Origin: Pseudopedobacter beijingensis
Lineage (GTDB): Bacteria > Bacteroidota > Bacteroidia > Sphingobacteriales > Sphingobacteriaceae
Length of the DNA stretch: 64,000 nt
Assembly (NCBI RefSeq): GCF_042678145.1
Contig: NZ_JBHUDG010000013.1
Location: 37,404-101,403, forward strand
Reading direction: 5' to 3'
Below the pieces are notes generated by a model, which worked only from the letters and a program-made list of their open reading frames with translations, searched no databases and was not told the DNA's origin. The position numbers and the translations under genes are program-made. Shown one piece after another: positions 44,266 through 53,382 of the stretch (the first letter of the stretch is position 1; every line of letters starts with the position of its first letter).

Positions 44266-45792
44266 TTATAGGCTAAATATCTTCGTTATAAAACCTATAA
44301 TATTTTTAGAACTTGCTATTATTACAATAATCCCCACAGCAACCATTATAGACTTCGCAGAAATCTTATTAGACACCTTTGCTGCTATAGGCGAAGCAAT
44401 AGCACTTCCTAACACTAAACCCGAAACCACATACCAATGAAGATTATCCAGCATGGTTATAAACGTTAGTGAACTCATTAACGCTATAAAAAAACGACTT
44501 AGCTTAACCGTTCCTAAAGAATATCGGGCATTTCTTCCTCCGGCTATTAATGATGATAATACAATGGTTCCCCATCCACCTCCACCAACGGCATCTATAA
44601 AACCACCCGCAAATCCCAGTGGCTTTATCTTAGTTATTTTTTTCTCCTTTACCTTCGTTTTTGACTTGGCTCTTTTATTTGCCAAAAAAGCTTTACGTAA
44701 AATCAAAATGCCTAAACAAAAAGTATAGATAGAGATAACGGGTTTGGTATAATGACTGTAATGCTCTAACGACGACAAAATGTAAGCACCGGCTACTGCT
44801 CCAATCACTCCAGATACCACTAAAAGTTTAAACAGCTTTTTATTAACATTTCCCATCTTAAAGTGCATCCAACCCGCAATACCATTGCTCAATATCTCTG
44901 AAATATGTACTCCTGTACTGGCTGATGCCGGTGGAATCCCCATAGATAATGAAAATGTAGTAGTGGTTACACCATAAGACATCCCAATGGCTCCATCTAT
45001 CATGGCGAAAACAAATCCTGCTGCTAAAAACTTATAAAACTCTGGATTTATCCCTTCTATAAACGACTGAAAGTGTGGGTCCTGATTAAATAGCGTTACA
45101 AATAACACGCCACAAAAGGCTACAACAATTAACCAGATAATCCATCCTAATTTCTTAGGTGATATTTTTGGTTCTTCTACTTTTGCAACTAAACCTGCGG
45201 TGACCTCATTTAAGCGCTTTACCTTTTCAGAAAAACCTCCCGGAATAATCTCCCTCAACTTATTGATACTTTCTAAAGTGTCATCTATTTCTTGCGGAAT
45301 ATTCTCATTTAATACTTCTTTAATCCTTTTTGCTATTGTAGGAGACTTCCCATTGGTAGAAATAGCTATTTTCAGATTTCCTTTTTTAACAATGGAACCC
45401 AAGTAAAAATCACAAAGTTCCGGAGTATCAGCCACATTCACTAAAATTCCTTTTTCCTTACATAACGCTACTATTTGCTGATGCAATTCGTAATCATCTG
45501 TAGCCAGTATAACCAGTTCTTTGGTTATAAGGTCTTCCTCATGAAAACTACGTTGATGAATGGATATTTGTGGATGATGAGCTTTTAATGTCCAAATTTG
45601 ATCGAGTACCCTATCTGCTACTACCGTTACATGTGCATCGGGACTGTTATGCAGCATGGCTTCCAGTTTTTCTAATCCCACATTTCCAGCGCCCACCAAA
45701 AGCGTCTTGAAATTTTGTAGCTTTAGAAAAACAGGAAACAACTGATTCTCCTCTTTGTCTTTTAAAACATCATTTATCCCGGGTTGACTCAT
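44266..45792 (-). CDS. Fusion of precorrin-2 dehydrogenase/ferrochelatase domain with a TauE/SafE-type sulfite exporter
   Basis: This 508-residue protein joins two functions. Residues about 15-215 match the sirohaem synthase N-terminal part (CysG/Met8-like): LFPVFLKLQNFKTLLVGAGNVGLEKL with the NAD-binding glycines, VILATDDYELHQQI, VADTPELCDFYLGSIVKKGNLKIAISTNGKSP. Residues about 215-508 are a TauE/SafE (TSUP) transporter with eight or so helices (LGWIIWLIVVAFCGVLFVTLF, GAVAGAYILSS, KIKPLGFAGGFIDAVGGGGWGTI). Sirohaem is the cofactor of the sulfite reductase encoded next to it, and TSUP proteins export sulfite-type anions. The methyltransferase that makes precorrin-2 is absent from the window. 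Confidence 0.93.
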   Translation of the reverse strand: MSQPGINDVLKDKEENQLFPVFLKLQNFKTLLVGAGNVGLEKLEAMLHNSPDAHVTVVADRVLDQIWTLKAHHPQISIHQRSFHEEDLITKELVILATDDYELHQQIVALCKEKGILVNVADTPELCDFYLGSIVKKGNLKIAISTNGKSPTIAKRIKEVLNENIPQEIDDTLESINKLREIIPGGFSEKVKRLNEVTAGLVAKVEEPKISPKKLGWIIWLIVVAFCGVLFVTLFNQDPHFQSFIEGINPEFYKFLAAGFVFAMIDGAIGMSYGVTTTTFSLSMGIPPASASTGVHISEILSNGIAGWMHFKMGNVNKKLFKLLVVSGVIGAVAGAYILSSLEHYSHYTKPVISIYTFCLGILILRKAFLANKRAKSKTKVKEKKITKIKPLGFAGGFIDAVGGGGWGTIVLSSLIAGGRNARYSLGTVKLSRFFIALMSSLTFITMLDNLHWYVVSGLVLGSAIASPIAAKVSNKISAKSIMVAVGIIVIIASSKNIIGFITKIFSL

Positions 45793-45804
45793 CTATATTT
45801 ATGT

Positions 45805-47904
45805 TTAGGATCCCAACACGGGTTGGTTCCTATAATTTTTTACTTTTTCTAAAAAGTCTCTGGCTTGTGCTAAATAGGCTTCTGCAAATTGTTCAGAAGG
45901 TTCATGCTTATTAATCTGCAAAACCATTTCTTCAAAACCATTTACATCAAATTCAGCTGCAAAACCTTCATCAAAAGACTTAATAACCCCTATCTGAGTA
46001 CTTTGACTAATGCCTTTATCTAATAGTACAGCTTTTGCCCCACTTATTAAGGTATTATATCCATGATAAATAGCATCTGCCCATAGTTTTTGATCATAAG
46101 CTTCTAAAGCCCATCCGTATTTTTCTTCGGTCTCAAAAATCAGGGTTGCTACCAGATCTATAACCACACCCGCACATTCTCCAACACCTATCGCACGTAC
46201 AAATTCTTCATTTTGTCCCCAATCTACATAATCATCATCTGTTACCGTATCCTGATCTGCGATGGGCTTTAACAGCTGGTAAAAATAATCTTTTCCCAGC
46301 GTATCATAGTAATCTAAAAAGCTTTTATAGCTATCAGCCTTTAAGCTGTAATCATCTAGAACTGCCCTTAAAACATGTGGCGCTCTTTTAGATGGAACTT
46401 TAATAACCTTATCTGCTGCTCTTCCTTCCCCATCACCAACAGCTCCACCGCCCAACAATACCTGAACTGTAGGCATAATCCTTCCGTTAACTTTCATAGA
46501 ACTACCGTGGAAACCAATATGGGCCACCCCATGCTGTCCACAACTGTTCATACAACCGCTAATCTTTATTTTTATCTCCTTATTGTAAACAAAATCTGCA
46601 TATTCTTCATAAACCACAGATTCCAATACTCGTGATAACTCCATCGAATTGGAGATTCCCAGATTACAAGTATCTGTACCTGGACAAGTGGTAACATCTG
46701 CGACACTGTTATATCCCGGTTCTGACAGCCCAAGTTCATCTAAAACCAGAAACAACTCTGGTAAAGCTTCTTTTCTTACATATTTCAGCAATAAGCCCTG
46801 ATTAATGGTTACCCTCATTTCATCAGCAATCAGGTGTTGTACCCCTGCCACAAACTTTCTTGCGGTAGAAGTAGACATATCTCCCGTTTTTACCTTTACG
46901 TAAACTCCGTAAAAACCTGCTTGTTTTTGCTCAAACGTATTGGTAGCAGCCCAAATCTCATACGCCAATTGTTTATTTGTCGGTATTTCTGCTGTGCTTT
47001 TTACAGGCGCCGGAATATTCGGCGTATCTATTACTGTTCTGTCTATTTTATAAGTTTTCACTTTTGTAGACAAACGCTCCTCTTCTACCAATCTCAAAAA
47101 TTCCTCAAAACCAACTTTATTTAATAAGAACTTCAATCTGGCTTTATTTCTGTTGGTACGCTCACCATATCTATCGAATACCCGTAAAACTGCTTCAGAA
47201 AAAGGAATAATCAGATCTTCATGCATAAAGTCCGTTACCTGTTGTCCTATGTAAGGCTGGGCTCCTAAACTTCCTCCTAATAAAACTTTGAACCCTCTTA
47301 TTTCCTCTCCGTTTTCATACTTAACTTTTGGAATAAACCCAATATCATTGATAAAAGAGAGTGCTGTATCTTCTTCACTTGCCGAAAAACCAAACTTAAA
47401 CTTACGTCCAAGTTCCATACTCACGGGGTTTCCCAAAAAATATTTAAAAAATCCCTGAGCATAAGGCGCTACATCAAATGGTTCTGCCGGATCTATACCT
47501 GCTGTACATGATGCTGTTACATTTCTAACAGTATTACCACATGCTTCACGTATAGTTACATCATCTTCAGCCAGTTTAGCCCATAATTCAGGAGTTCTAT
47601 CTAAGCTTACATAATGAATTTGAATATCTTGTCGTGTTGTAAAGTGCAGATTTTTAGATGCATATTCATCAGACACATCTGCTATTTTAAGTATTTGCTT
47701 AAAAGTGATCTTTCCAAATGGAATTTTAATACGGACCATTTGTACGCCGGGTTGGCGCTGACCGTAAATACCCCTAGCTAACCGTAAACTCCTAAACTTT
47801 TCGTCATGAATTTTACCTTCACGAAAAGCGCGTATCTTACGCTCAAGATCAATAATTTCCTTCGCTACTAAAGGACTTTCTAATTCACTTCTAAAACTTA
47901 ACAT
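45805..47904 (-). CDS. Sirohaem-dependent nitrite/sulfite reductase with an additional C-terminal HEPN-like domain
   Basis: This 699-residue protein has the ferredoxin-type nitrite/sulfite reductase organisation at 1-540. The 4Fe-4S and sirohaem ligands are Cys407 and Cys413 (TTCPGTDTCNLGISNS) and Cys451 and Cys455 (SGCMNSCGQHGVAHIG). Substrate-side residues appear in ASKNLHFTTRQDIQIHYV and RNVTASCTAGID. The surroundings (APS reductase, sirohaem enzyme, MetZ) favour sulfite over nitrite. About 150 residues follow the reductase part (ECAGVVIDLVATLIFETEEK, WADAIYHGYNTLISGAKAVLL); the helical pattern suggests a HEPN-type domain, the role of which is not known. It starts the transcript before the sirohaem-exporter fusion, 12 bp apart. 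Confidence 0.93.
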   Translation of the reverse strand: MLSFRSELESPLVAKEIIDLERKIRAFREGKIHDEKFRSLRLARGIYGQRQPGVQMVRIKIPFGKITFKQILKIADVSDEYASKNLHFTTRQDIQIHYVSLDRTPELWAKLAEDDVTIREACGNTVRNVTASCTAGIDPAEPFDVAPYAQGFFKYFLGNPVSMELGRKFKFGFSASEEDTALSFINDIGFIPKVKYENGEEIRGFKVLLGGSLGAQPYIGQQVTDFMHEDLIIPFSEAVLRVFDRYGERTNRNKARLKFLLNKVGFEEFLRLVEEERLSTKVKTYKIDRTVIDTPNIPAPVKSTAEIPTNKQLAYEIWAATNTFEQKQAGFYGVYVKVKTGDMSTSTARKFVAGVQHLIADEMRVTINQGLLLKYVRKEALPELFLVLDELGLSEPGYNSVADVTTCPGTDTCNLGISNSMELSRVLESVVYEEYADFVYNKEIKIKISGCMNSCGQHGVAHIGFHGSSMKVNGRIMPTVQVLLGGGAVGDGEGRAADKVIKVPSKRAPHVLRAVLDDYSLKADSYKSFLDYYDTLGKDYFYQLLKPIADQDTVTDDDYVDWGQNEEFVRAIGVGECAGVVIDLVATLIFETEEKYGWALEAYDQKLWADAIYHGYNTLISGAKAVLLDKGISQSTQIGVIKSFDEGFAAEFDVNGFEEMVLQINKHEPSEQFAEAYLAQARDFLEKVKNYRNQPVLGS

Positions 47905-48074
47905 AATTTTTTTATAAAAAACCTCACCGATATAATTATATAGATGAGGTTAAAATCAACACGTTTTGAATAGAAATAAGTGTTTCGGTCAACAACAGAC
48001 CTATCTACATTAATTATTCCGATACAAATATATACAATGTATACCGATTTAGTAGACTTTATTTTTAATTTTTT
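47905..48074 (-). promoter_or_regulatory. Control region of the sulfite reductase operon with a 13-bp palindrome
   Basis: The palindrome TATACAATGTATA (48031-48043, plus strand) is perfect around its central A. On the minus strand the -7-like element TATATTTG (48025-48032) overlaps one end of it. CCGATA/ACCGAT motifs flank it on both sides (48019-48024 and 48043-48048). Farther down the leader, AACCTCA (about 47920) pairs with TGAGGTT (about 47951), a small hairpin. The palindrome is a candidate operator for the Rrf2-type regulator encoded just upstream. Confidence 0.5.
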
Positions 48075-48512
48075 TTACTTCAGAAAATCTGATCCTTTTT
48101 CTTTAGCAATCAAATCCGCAATTGTAGTCTCTGAAAGGATTTTCAAAGTGGCATCTCTCACATCTCTAAACGTATCTCTTATCCCACAGGTCTCCTCATC
48201 TTTACATTCTTCGCATCTTTGATAAAAATTAAGACTAACACAAGGCAATTGAGCTATAGGCCCACCGGTTATTCGCATAACTTGCACCAAATTTATCTCC
48301 TGCGGATTCTTTAATAAAGAATAACCGCCCCCTGCTCCCTTTTTACTATACAAAAAACCTGCATTTCTAAGCTCCAGTAAAATCTGCTCCAGAAATTTCT
48401 TAGGAATGTTCTCAGTTTCTGCAATATAAGAGATATTCACCGGCTCTTTTTCGTAATGTTCTCCCAATGCAATAAGTGCTCTAATTCCGTATTTTGTCTT
48501 CTTAGAAAGCAT
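48075..48512 (-). CDS. Rrf2-family transcriptional regulator with a four-cysteine motif
   Basis: This 145-residue Rrf2 protein has a winged helix-turn-helix (LSKKTKYGIRALIALGEHY, ISYIAETENIPKKFLEQILL, AGFLYSKKGAGGGYSL). It then carries four cysteines at 91, 100, 103 and 109 (C-x8-C-x2-C-x5-C), a pattern that suits an iron-sulfur cluster or metal, as in IscR-like members, whereas CymR-type cysteine regulators of Bacillus have no such motif. The location among sulfur assimilation genes suggests it controls them, perhaps sensing cysteine or cluster status; that is inference. Confidence 0.9.
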   Translation of the reverse strand: MLSKKTKYGIRALIALGEHYEKEPVNISYIAETENIPKKFLEQILLELRNAGFLYSKKGAGGGYSLLKNPQEINLVQVMRITGGPIAQLPCVSLNFYQRCEECKDEETCGIRDTFRDVRDATLKILSETTIADLIAKEKGSDFLK

Positions 48513-48562
48513 GTAAGTATATCTGTAATGTAGTTGCTTATCTTTAACGTATTATTTCAAAT

Positions 48563-48979
48563 TTATACAATTTCTACAGAATAGGTAATTTCTACTCCCC
48601 CTGCAACCAACATATCATGTACCGAACAATATTTCTTAACAGCCAGTTCTGCTGCTTTATTTACTTTTACCGGATCCAAATCTCCTTTCAAGATAAAATT
48701 GATATGGATAGAAGTAAATATGGATGGAATTTCGTCTCTTCTTTGTCCATCTACCTCAATTTTCACATCCTCTATAACTTGTCTTTGTTTTTTCAATATA
48801 GCAATCAAGTCTAATGAGCTACAAGAACCTAAAGCCATTAATACCAACTCCATAGGTCTAACTCCTAAACCTTGTCCACCAATTTCCGGAGAACCGTCTA
48901 TAGAAACTTTTACATCTGTTGCGTTACCTTTAGCTTCAAAGTGTACCGCATCATTCAAACGATTTAATTCTACCTTCAT
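48563..48979 (-). CDS. OsmC family protein
   Basis: This 138-residue protein belongs to the OsmC/Ohr superfamily of thiol peroxidases. The two reactive cysteines are visible: Cys53 (LMALGSCSSLDLIAIL) and Cys118 (VKKYCSVHDML). It probably uses a cysteine-based mechanism to reduce peroxides, or to handle sulfane sulfur, given its neighbours. The substrate is not established. It lies between the MetZ-like gene and the Rrf2 gene, 17 bp after the former. Confidence 0.9.
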   Translation of the reverse strand: MKVELNRLNDAVHFEAKGNATDVKVSIDGSPEIGGQGLGVRPMELVLMALGSCSSLDLIAILKKQRQVIEDVKIEVDGQRRDEIPSIFTSIHINFILKGDLDPVKVNKAAELAVKKYCSVHDMLVAGGVEITYSVEIV

Positions 48980-48996
48980 GTCTTAATTTTTTTTGA

Positions 48997-50166
48997 TTAC
49001 TTTGATTTTTCTATCGCATTTTTAACATCTGCCAACAAATCATCAATATGCTCTAAACCTACGGATAAACGAATTGTTCCCGGATAAATACCTATCCGTT
49101 GACGCTCTGCCTCTGTTAACTTAGAATGTGTAGTAGATGCAGGATGCGTGGCTATGCTTCTTGAATCTCCTAAATTCGAAGATATCAAAATCATTTGTAA
49201 AGCATCCAAAAATCTTTTAGCCCGTTCTAATCCGCCTTTAACAACAAACGTAACAATACCACCTCCCTGTTTCATTTGTTTTTTCGCCAATTGATATTGG
49301 GGATGCGATGGCAAATGCGGATACCTTACTTCTTCTATTTCCAGGTTAGATTCAAGAAACTCTGCTATTTGCAATGCGTTCTGACAATGTCTATCCATTC
49401 TAACCGGTAATGTCTCCAGACTTTTAGAAAGGATCCAGGCATTAAATGCAGACATTGCCGGACCTGTGTGCCTGATAAAGAACATCATTTCTTTCATCAG
49501 ATCTGCCCGTCCAACCACTACTCCACCCAATACTCTACCCTGCCCATCCATGTACTTTGTTGCCGAATGGCTGACAATATCTACACCGTAAGATATTGGT
49601 TTTTGTAAATACGGAGTGGAAAAACAGTTATCTACATTGATGATAATGTTAGGGTATTTTTTCTTTAAGCTGCAAATCCACTCTAAATCTACAAGCTCCA
49701 GCCCCGGATTAGAAGGAGTTTCAAAGAAAATCATCTTTGTATTTTCCTGTATCAGGCTTTCAATTTCTTCCGGTCTGTCAATATCCACATAACTTGAAGT
49801 TATTCCCCACCTGGGCAATAAAGTAGTTAATAACTGGTGCGTTGAGCCAAAAACTGACCTAAAGGCCACAATATGGTCTCCACTTTTAAGCAACCCTGCA
49901 AATGATGCAAATACGGCAGCCATACCCGATGAAAAAGCCAAACCTGCTTCTGCACCTTCCAGTTCGCAAATTTTCGAAATAAACTCAGTGGTATTGGGAT
50001 TCGAATATCTTGAATACACGTTTCCCGATATCTCTTCTGCAAAAATAGCTCTACCTTGCTCTGCATCATCAAAAATAAAGCTCGATGTCAGGTAAAGCGG
50101 AACAGAGTGTTCCCTGTGCGAAGATCTGTCTGCCTGAGTTCTTATTAATCTGGACTCTTCTTTCAT
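48997..50166 (-). CDS. metZ: Cys/Met metabolism PLP-dependent enzyme, O-succinylhomoserine sulfhydrylase type
   Basis: This PLP enzyme of the cystathionine gamma-synthase family joins sulfide to an activated homoserine to make homocysteine. From ATG at 50166 it has 389 residues. The PLP Lys lies in SHSATKYMDGQGRVLGGVVVG, and the family stretches YSRYSNPNTTEF, AFSSGMAAVFASFAGLLKSGDH and ETPSNPGLELVDLEWI are clear. The opening MKEESRLIRTQADRSSHREHS matches the usual start; an upstream ATG at 50205 adds 13 poorly conserved residues. Whether it uses O-succinyl- or O-acetyl-homoserine cannot be settled from sequence alone. Confidence 0.87.
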   Translation of the reverse strand: MKEESRLIRTQADRSSHREHSVPLYLTSSFIFDDAEQGRAIFAEEISGNVYSRYSNPNTTEFISKICELEGAEAGLAFSSGMAAVFASFAGLLKSGDHIVAFRSVFGSTHQLLTTLLPRWGITSSYVDIDRPEEIESLIQENTKMIFFETPSNPGLELVDLEWICSLKKKYPNIIINVDNCFSTPYLQKPISYGVDIVSHSATKYMDGQGRVLGGVVVGRADLMKEMMFFIRHTGPAMSAFNAWILSKSLETLPVRMDRHCQNALQIAEFLESNLEIEEVRYPHLPSHPQYQLAKKQMKQGGGIVTFVVKGGLERAKRFLDALQMILISSNLGDSRSIATHPASTTHSKLTEAERQRIGIYPGTIRLSVGLEHIDDLLADVKNAIEKSK

Positions 50167-50254
50167 ATATAATGGTTCATTTAGTATTTGAAATTCATTA
50201 GTCAATAGTTTATTAGTTTTTATTATTAATGATGAACCATTTCAACCAATATAT

Positions 50255-53059
50255 TTATAAACTATTTACTTTATCTTTTAGATACTCTGCAGTATACGAA
50301 TCTTTTTGTTTTGCCAAATCTTCCGGTGTTCCTTCAAAGACCAGTTTTCCTCCATTTTCTCCTCCCTCCGGACCTATATCTATCACCCAATCAGCACATT
50401 TCACAACATCTATGTTATGCTCTATAACAATGATTGAATTCCCCTGTTCTATTAATGCTTCAAAGGACTTCAATAATTTTTTGATATCATGAAAGTGCAA
50501 CCCTGTGGTGGGTTCGTCAAAAATGAATAAATTTTTCTGACTATTATTACCTTTTATAAGAAAAGATGCCAATTTTATACGTTGCGCCTCTCCTCCAGAC
50601 AGGGTATTACTGGATTGTCCTAATTTCACATAACCCAAACCTACATCTGATAAAGGCTGTAACTTACTCGCAATTTTTGCTTCTTTTGCAAAAAATGTTA
50701 GGGCTTCATCTATGGTAAGTTCCAGTACATCAGACACGTTCTTATCCTGATAAGTTACATCCAGTACATGTTGTTTAAATCGTTTCCCTCCACAAGATTC
50801 GCAGGGCAAATAAATATCTGCCATAAACTGCATTTCTATCTTCACTTCCCCTTCTCCCTGACAGGTTTCACAACGACCTCCTTCTACATTAAAAGAAAAT
50901 GCTGCAGGTTTTAGTCCGGCAGCTTTAGCGGCTGACTGACTTGCGTACAAAGCGCGTATATCATCCCAGGCTTTGACATAAGTCACAGGATTAGATCTTG
51001 ATGACCTACCTATAGGATTTTGATCAACAAGCTCCACTTGAGTAAGCAAATCAAAAGCGCCCTCTATTCCATCATAAGCTCCTGTTTGTTCTCCTGAATA
51101 ATTACCCAGAACCTTTTGTAAAGCAGGGTAAAGCACCCTTTTCACCAATGATGTCTTGCCTGAACCAGATACTCCTGTAACTGCAGTGAGCACTCCTAAT
51201 GGAAATTTAACATCTATATTTTTCAGGTTATTTTCCCTTGCTCCCTTTATGGTAATATAATCTATAGCTTTCCTACGTCTGGCGGGAACAACAATACTCA
51301 TTTCACCACTCAGATATTTACCTGTTAAACTCTCCTTATCTTTAAGAATCTGCTTAAAGTCGCCTTCAAAAATTAACTCTCCGCCATTACTTCCTGCTGC
51401 TGGCCCAATATCTATAATATGATCGGCAGCCCGCATTACTTCTTCCTCATGTTCTACTACTAAAACGGTATTGCCAACGTCACGTAACGACTTAAGTACA
51501 CCAATAAGTCTGTTAGTATCCCGCGGATGCAATCCAATGCTAGGTTCGTCTAAAACATAAACAGATCCTACTAAAGAGCTTCCTAAAGAAGTTGCCAGAT
51601 TAATACGCTGAGATTCTCCTCCCGATAATGTATTAGACAAACGGTTTAAAGTCAAATAACCTAAACCTACTTCATTTAGGAAACTAATCCGGTTGGTAAT
51701 CTCCATTAATAACCGTTTAGCTATTTTCTGCTGTTGCTCATCCAGTTTAAGTGTCCTGAAAAATTCCAGCAACCTGTTTAATGGCATCAATACCAGATCT
51801 ATAATAGAATGTTCCTGTATCTGAACATAAGAAGCATCTTTCCTTAATCTGGATCCCTTGCAATCCGGGCAATTGGTTTTCCCACGATATCTGGAAAGCA
51901 TTACCCGATATTGTATTTTATAAGTTTGTTCTTCTAAATATTTAAAGAATTCGTTTAAACCCGCAAAATACTTATTTCCGGTCCACAATAATTCTTTTTG
52001 TTTTGCTGTAAGCTCGCTAATTGGACGGTGAATGGGAAAATCAAACTTCGAAGCATTTTTAATCAGCTTATCTCCCCATTCTTTCATTTTCTCACCTCTC
52101 CAGGGCACTATCGCACCATCATAAACAGATTTTGACTTATCGGGCATAACCAGATCTTCATCAATACCTATCACTTTTCCATAACCTTCGCAGGTTGGAC
52201 ACGCTCCATAAGGATTATTAAAACTAAAGAAGTTAGGCGTTGGCTCTTCAAATTTAATCCCATCCAGCTCAAATCTATCTGAAAAATGTTTCCTCGTTTC
52301 TTCATATTCTACAAAGCAATCTCCCTTGCCTTCAAAAAATGCTGTCTGAACCGAATCTGCAATTCTGCTTAAGGTCTCATCTTCAATATTGGTAACTACA
52401 CGGTCAATAATAATAAATACCCGTTCAGATCCTTCTTCCAGTGCTACATTTTCTACTTCGCTATCTCCCAGTACATCCTCTACTTTTCTGATACCCCCAT
52501 CCAGCATTACTCTTACAAAACCTTTCTGAAGTAAAACAGCCAGCTCTTCTTTCAGCGTTCTGTTATTCTGAGGATGTAAAGGACAAATAATAGTTACTGT
52601 AGACTCTACTGGTAAAGAATTAATGTAATTTACCACATCGGTTACAGTATCTTTTTTGACAATTTCTCCGGATACAGGCGAAACTGTCTTTCCTATCCGG
52701 CTAAACAACAGTTTCAGATAATCGTAAATTTCTGTTGAGGTACCTACCGTAGATCTGGGGTTAGAAGTAATAACCTTTTGCTCTATGGCTATTGCCGGAG
52801 CTATCCCTTTAATATAATCTACCTCAGGCTTATTCATTCGCCCCATAAACTGCCTTGCATACGAAGACAGACTTTCTACATATCTCCTTTGCCCCTCGGC
52901 ATATAAGGTATCGAAAGCGAGCGATGATTTACCGGAACCCGACATTCCGGTAACCACTACTAATTGATTTTTGGGTATAGCTACATCTATATTTTTTAGA
53001 TTATGAACTTTAGCGCCTTTTATCAGTATGTTTCTTGCTGGATCTTTTTCTTCTATCAT
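50255..53059 (-). CDS. uvrA: Excinuclease ABC subunit A
   Basis: UvrA recognises DNA damage and loads UvrB in nucleotide excision repair. The 934-residue protein has two ABC ATPase halves. The first has Walker A GMSGSGKSSLAFDTLYAEGQ and the DNA-binding stretch YVESLSSYARQFMGRM. The second has GVSGSGKTSLVKRVL. The zinc-binding CPDCKGSRL, CETCQGEGEVKIEMQF and CPTCEGYGKV sites are present, as are two LSGGE signatures. Full length for the family. It diverges from the ECF sigma gene at 53383. Confidence 0.97.
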   Translation of the reverse strand: MIEEKDPARNILIKGAKVHNLKNIDVAIPKNQLVVVTGMSGSGKSSLAFDTLYAEGQRRYVESLSSYARQFMGRMNKPEVDYIKGIAPAIAIEQKVITSNPRSTVGTSTEIYDYLKLLFSRIGKTVSPVSGEIVKKDTVTDVVNYINSLPVESTVTIICPLHPQNNRTLKEELAVLLQKGFVRVMLDGGIRKVEDVLGDSEVENVALEEGSERVFIIIDRVVTNIEDETLSRIADSVQTAFFEGKGDCFVEYEETRKHFSDRFELDGIKFEEPTPNFFSFNNPYGACPTCEGYGKVIGIDEDLVMPDKSKSVYDGAIVPWRGEKMKEWGDKLIKNASKFDFPIHRPISELTAKQKELLWTGNKYFAGLNEFFKYLEEQTYKIQYRVMLSRYRGKTNCPDCKGSRLRKDASYVQIQEHSIIDLVLMPLNRLLEFFRTLKLDEQQQKIAKRLLMEITNRISFLNEVGLGYLTLNRLSNTLSGGESQRINLATSLGSSLVGSVYVLDEPSIGLHPRDTNRLIGVLKSLRDVGNTVLVVEHEEEVMRAADHIIDIGPAAGSNGGELIFEGDFKQILKDKESLTGKYLSGEMSIVVPARRRKAIDYITIKGARENNLKNIDVKFPLGVLTAVTGVSGSGKTSLVKRVLYPALQKVLGNYSGEQTGAYDGIEGAFDLLTQVELVDQNPIGRSSRSNPVTYVKAWDDIRALYASQSAAKAAGLKPAAFSFNVEGGRCETCQGEGEVKIEMQFMADIYLPCESCGGKRFKQHVLDVTYQDKNVSDVLELTIDEALTFFAKEAKIASKLQPLSDVGLGYVKLGQSSNTLSGGEAQRIKLASFLIKGNNSQKNLFIFDEPTTGLHFHDIKKLLKSFEALIEQGNSIIVIEHNIDVVKCADWVIDIGPEGGENGGKLVFEGTPEDLAKQKDSYTAEYLKDKVNSL

Positions 53060-53382
53060 TTGTTTGCTTCACAAATTTAAACCTTTTGCAAAGATTTGTA
53101 TCTTACAAAAGTAAGGCATATAAATTTGTTTTTTTAGAATTGCTGTTTTTTTGACTAACATTTGAATGAATGATTACAACTGACAACAAGCTTAATTTCA
53201 TTGCCTTGCAACTAACGAGAGAGATTTAATAATAATTAACATTTTAAATTTTGTTTTTTCTGAATTTATTATTTCATTTGGTCAAATCAAGATTAATAAA
53301 TATAAAGTTTTGCCTATAGGATATACTCTTACTTAAAATTGAACATAAAAACGAAAAAGATTTTTTAAGGAGGAGATATATC
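53060..53382. promoter_or_regulatory. Divergent control region between uvrA and the second ECF sigma gene
   Basis: On the minus strand there are two TAnnTTTG matches for uvrA: TAAATTTG (53072-53079) and TACTTTTG (53106-53113). For the plus-strand sigma gene I see no consensus -7, only a near-miss AAGTTTTG around 53305. A strong Shine-Dalgarno sequence AAGGAGGAG lies at 53367-53375, nine bases before the sigma start; that is unusual in a phylum that mostly lacks such sites. Confidence 0.5.
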
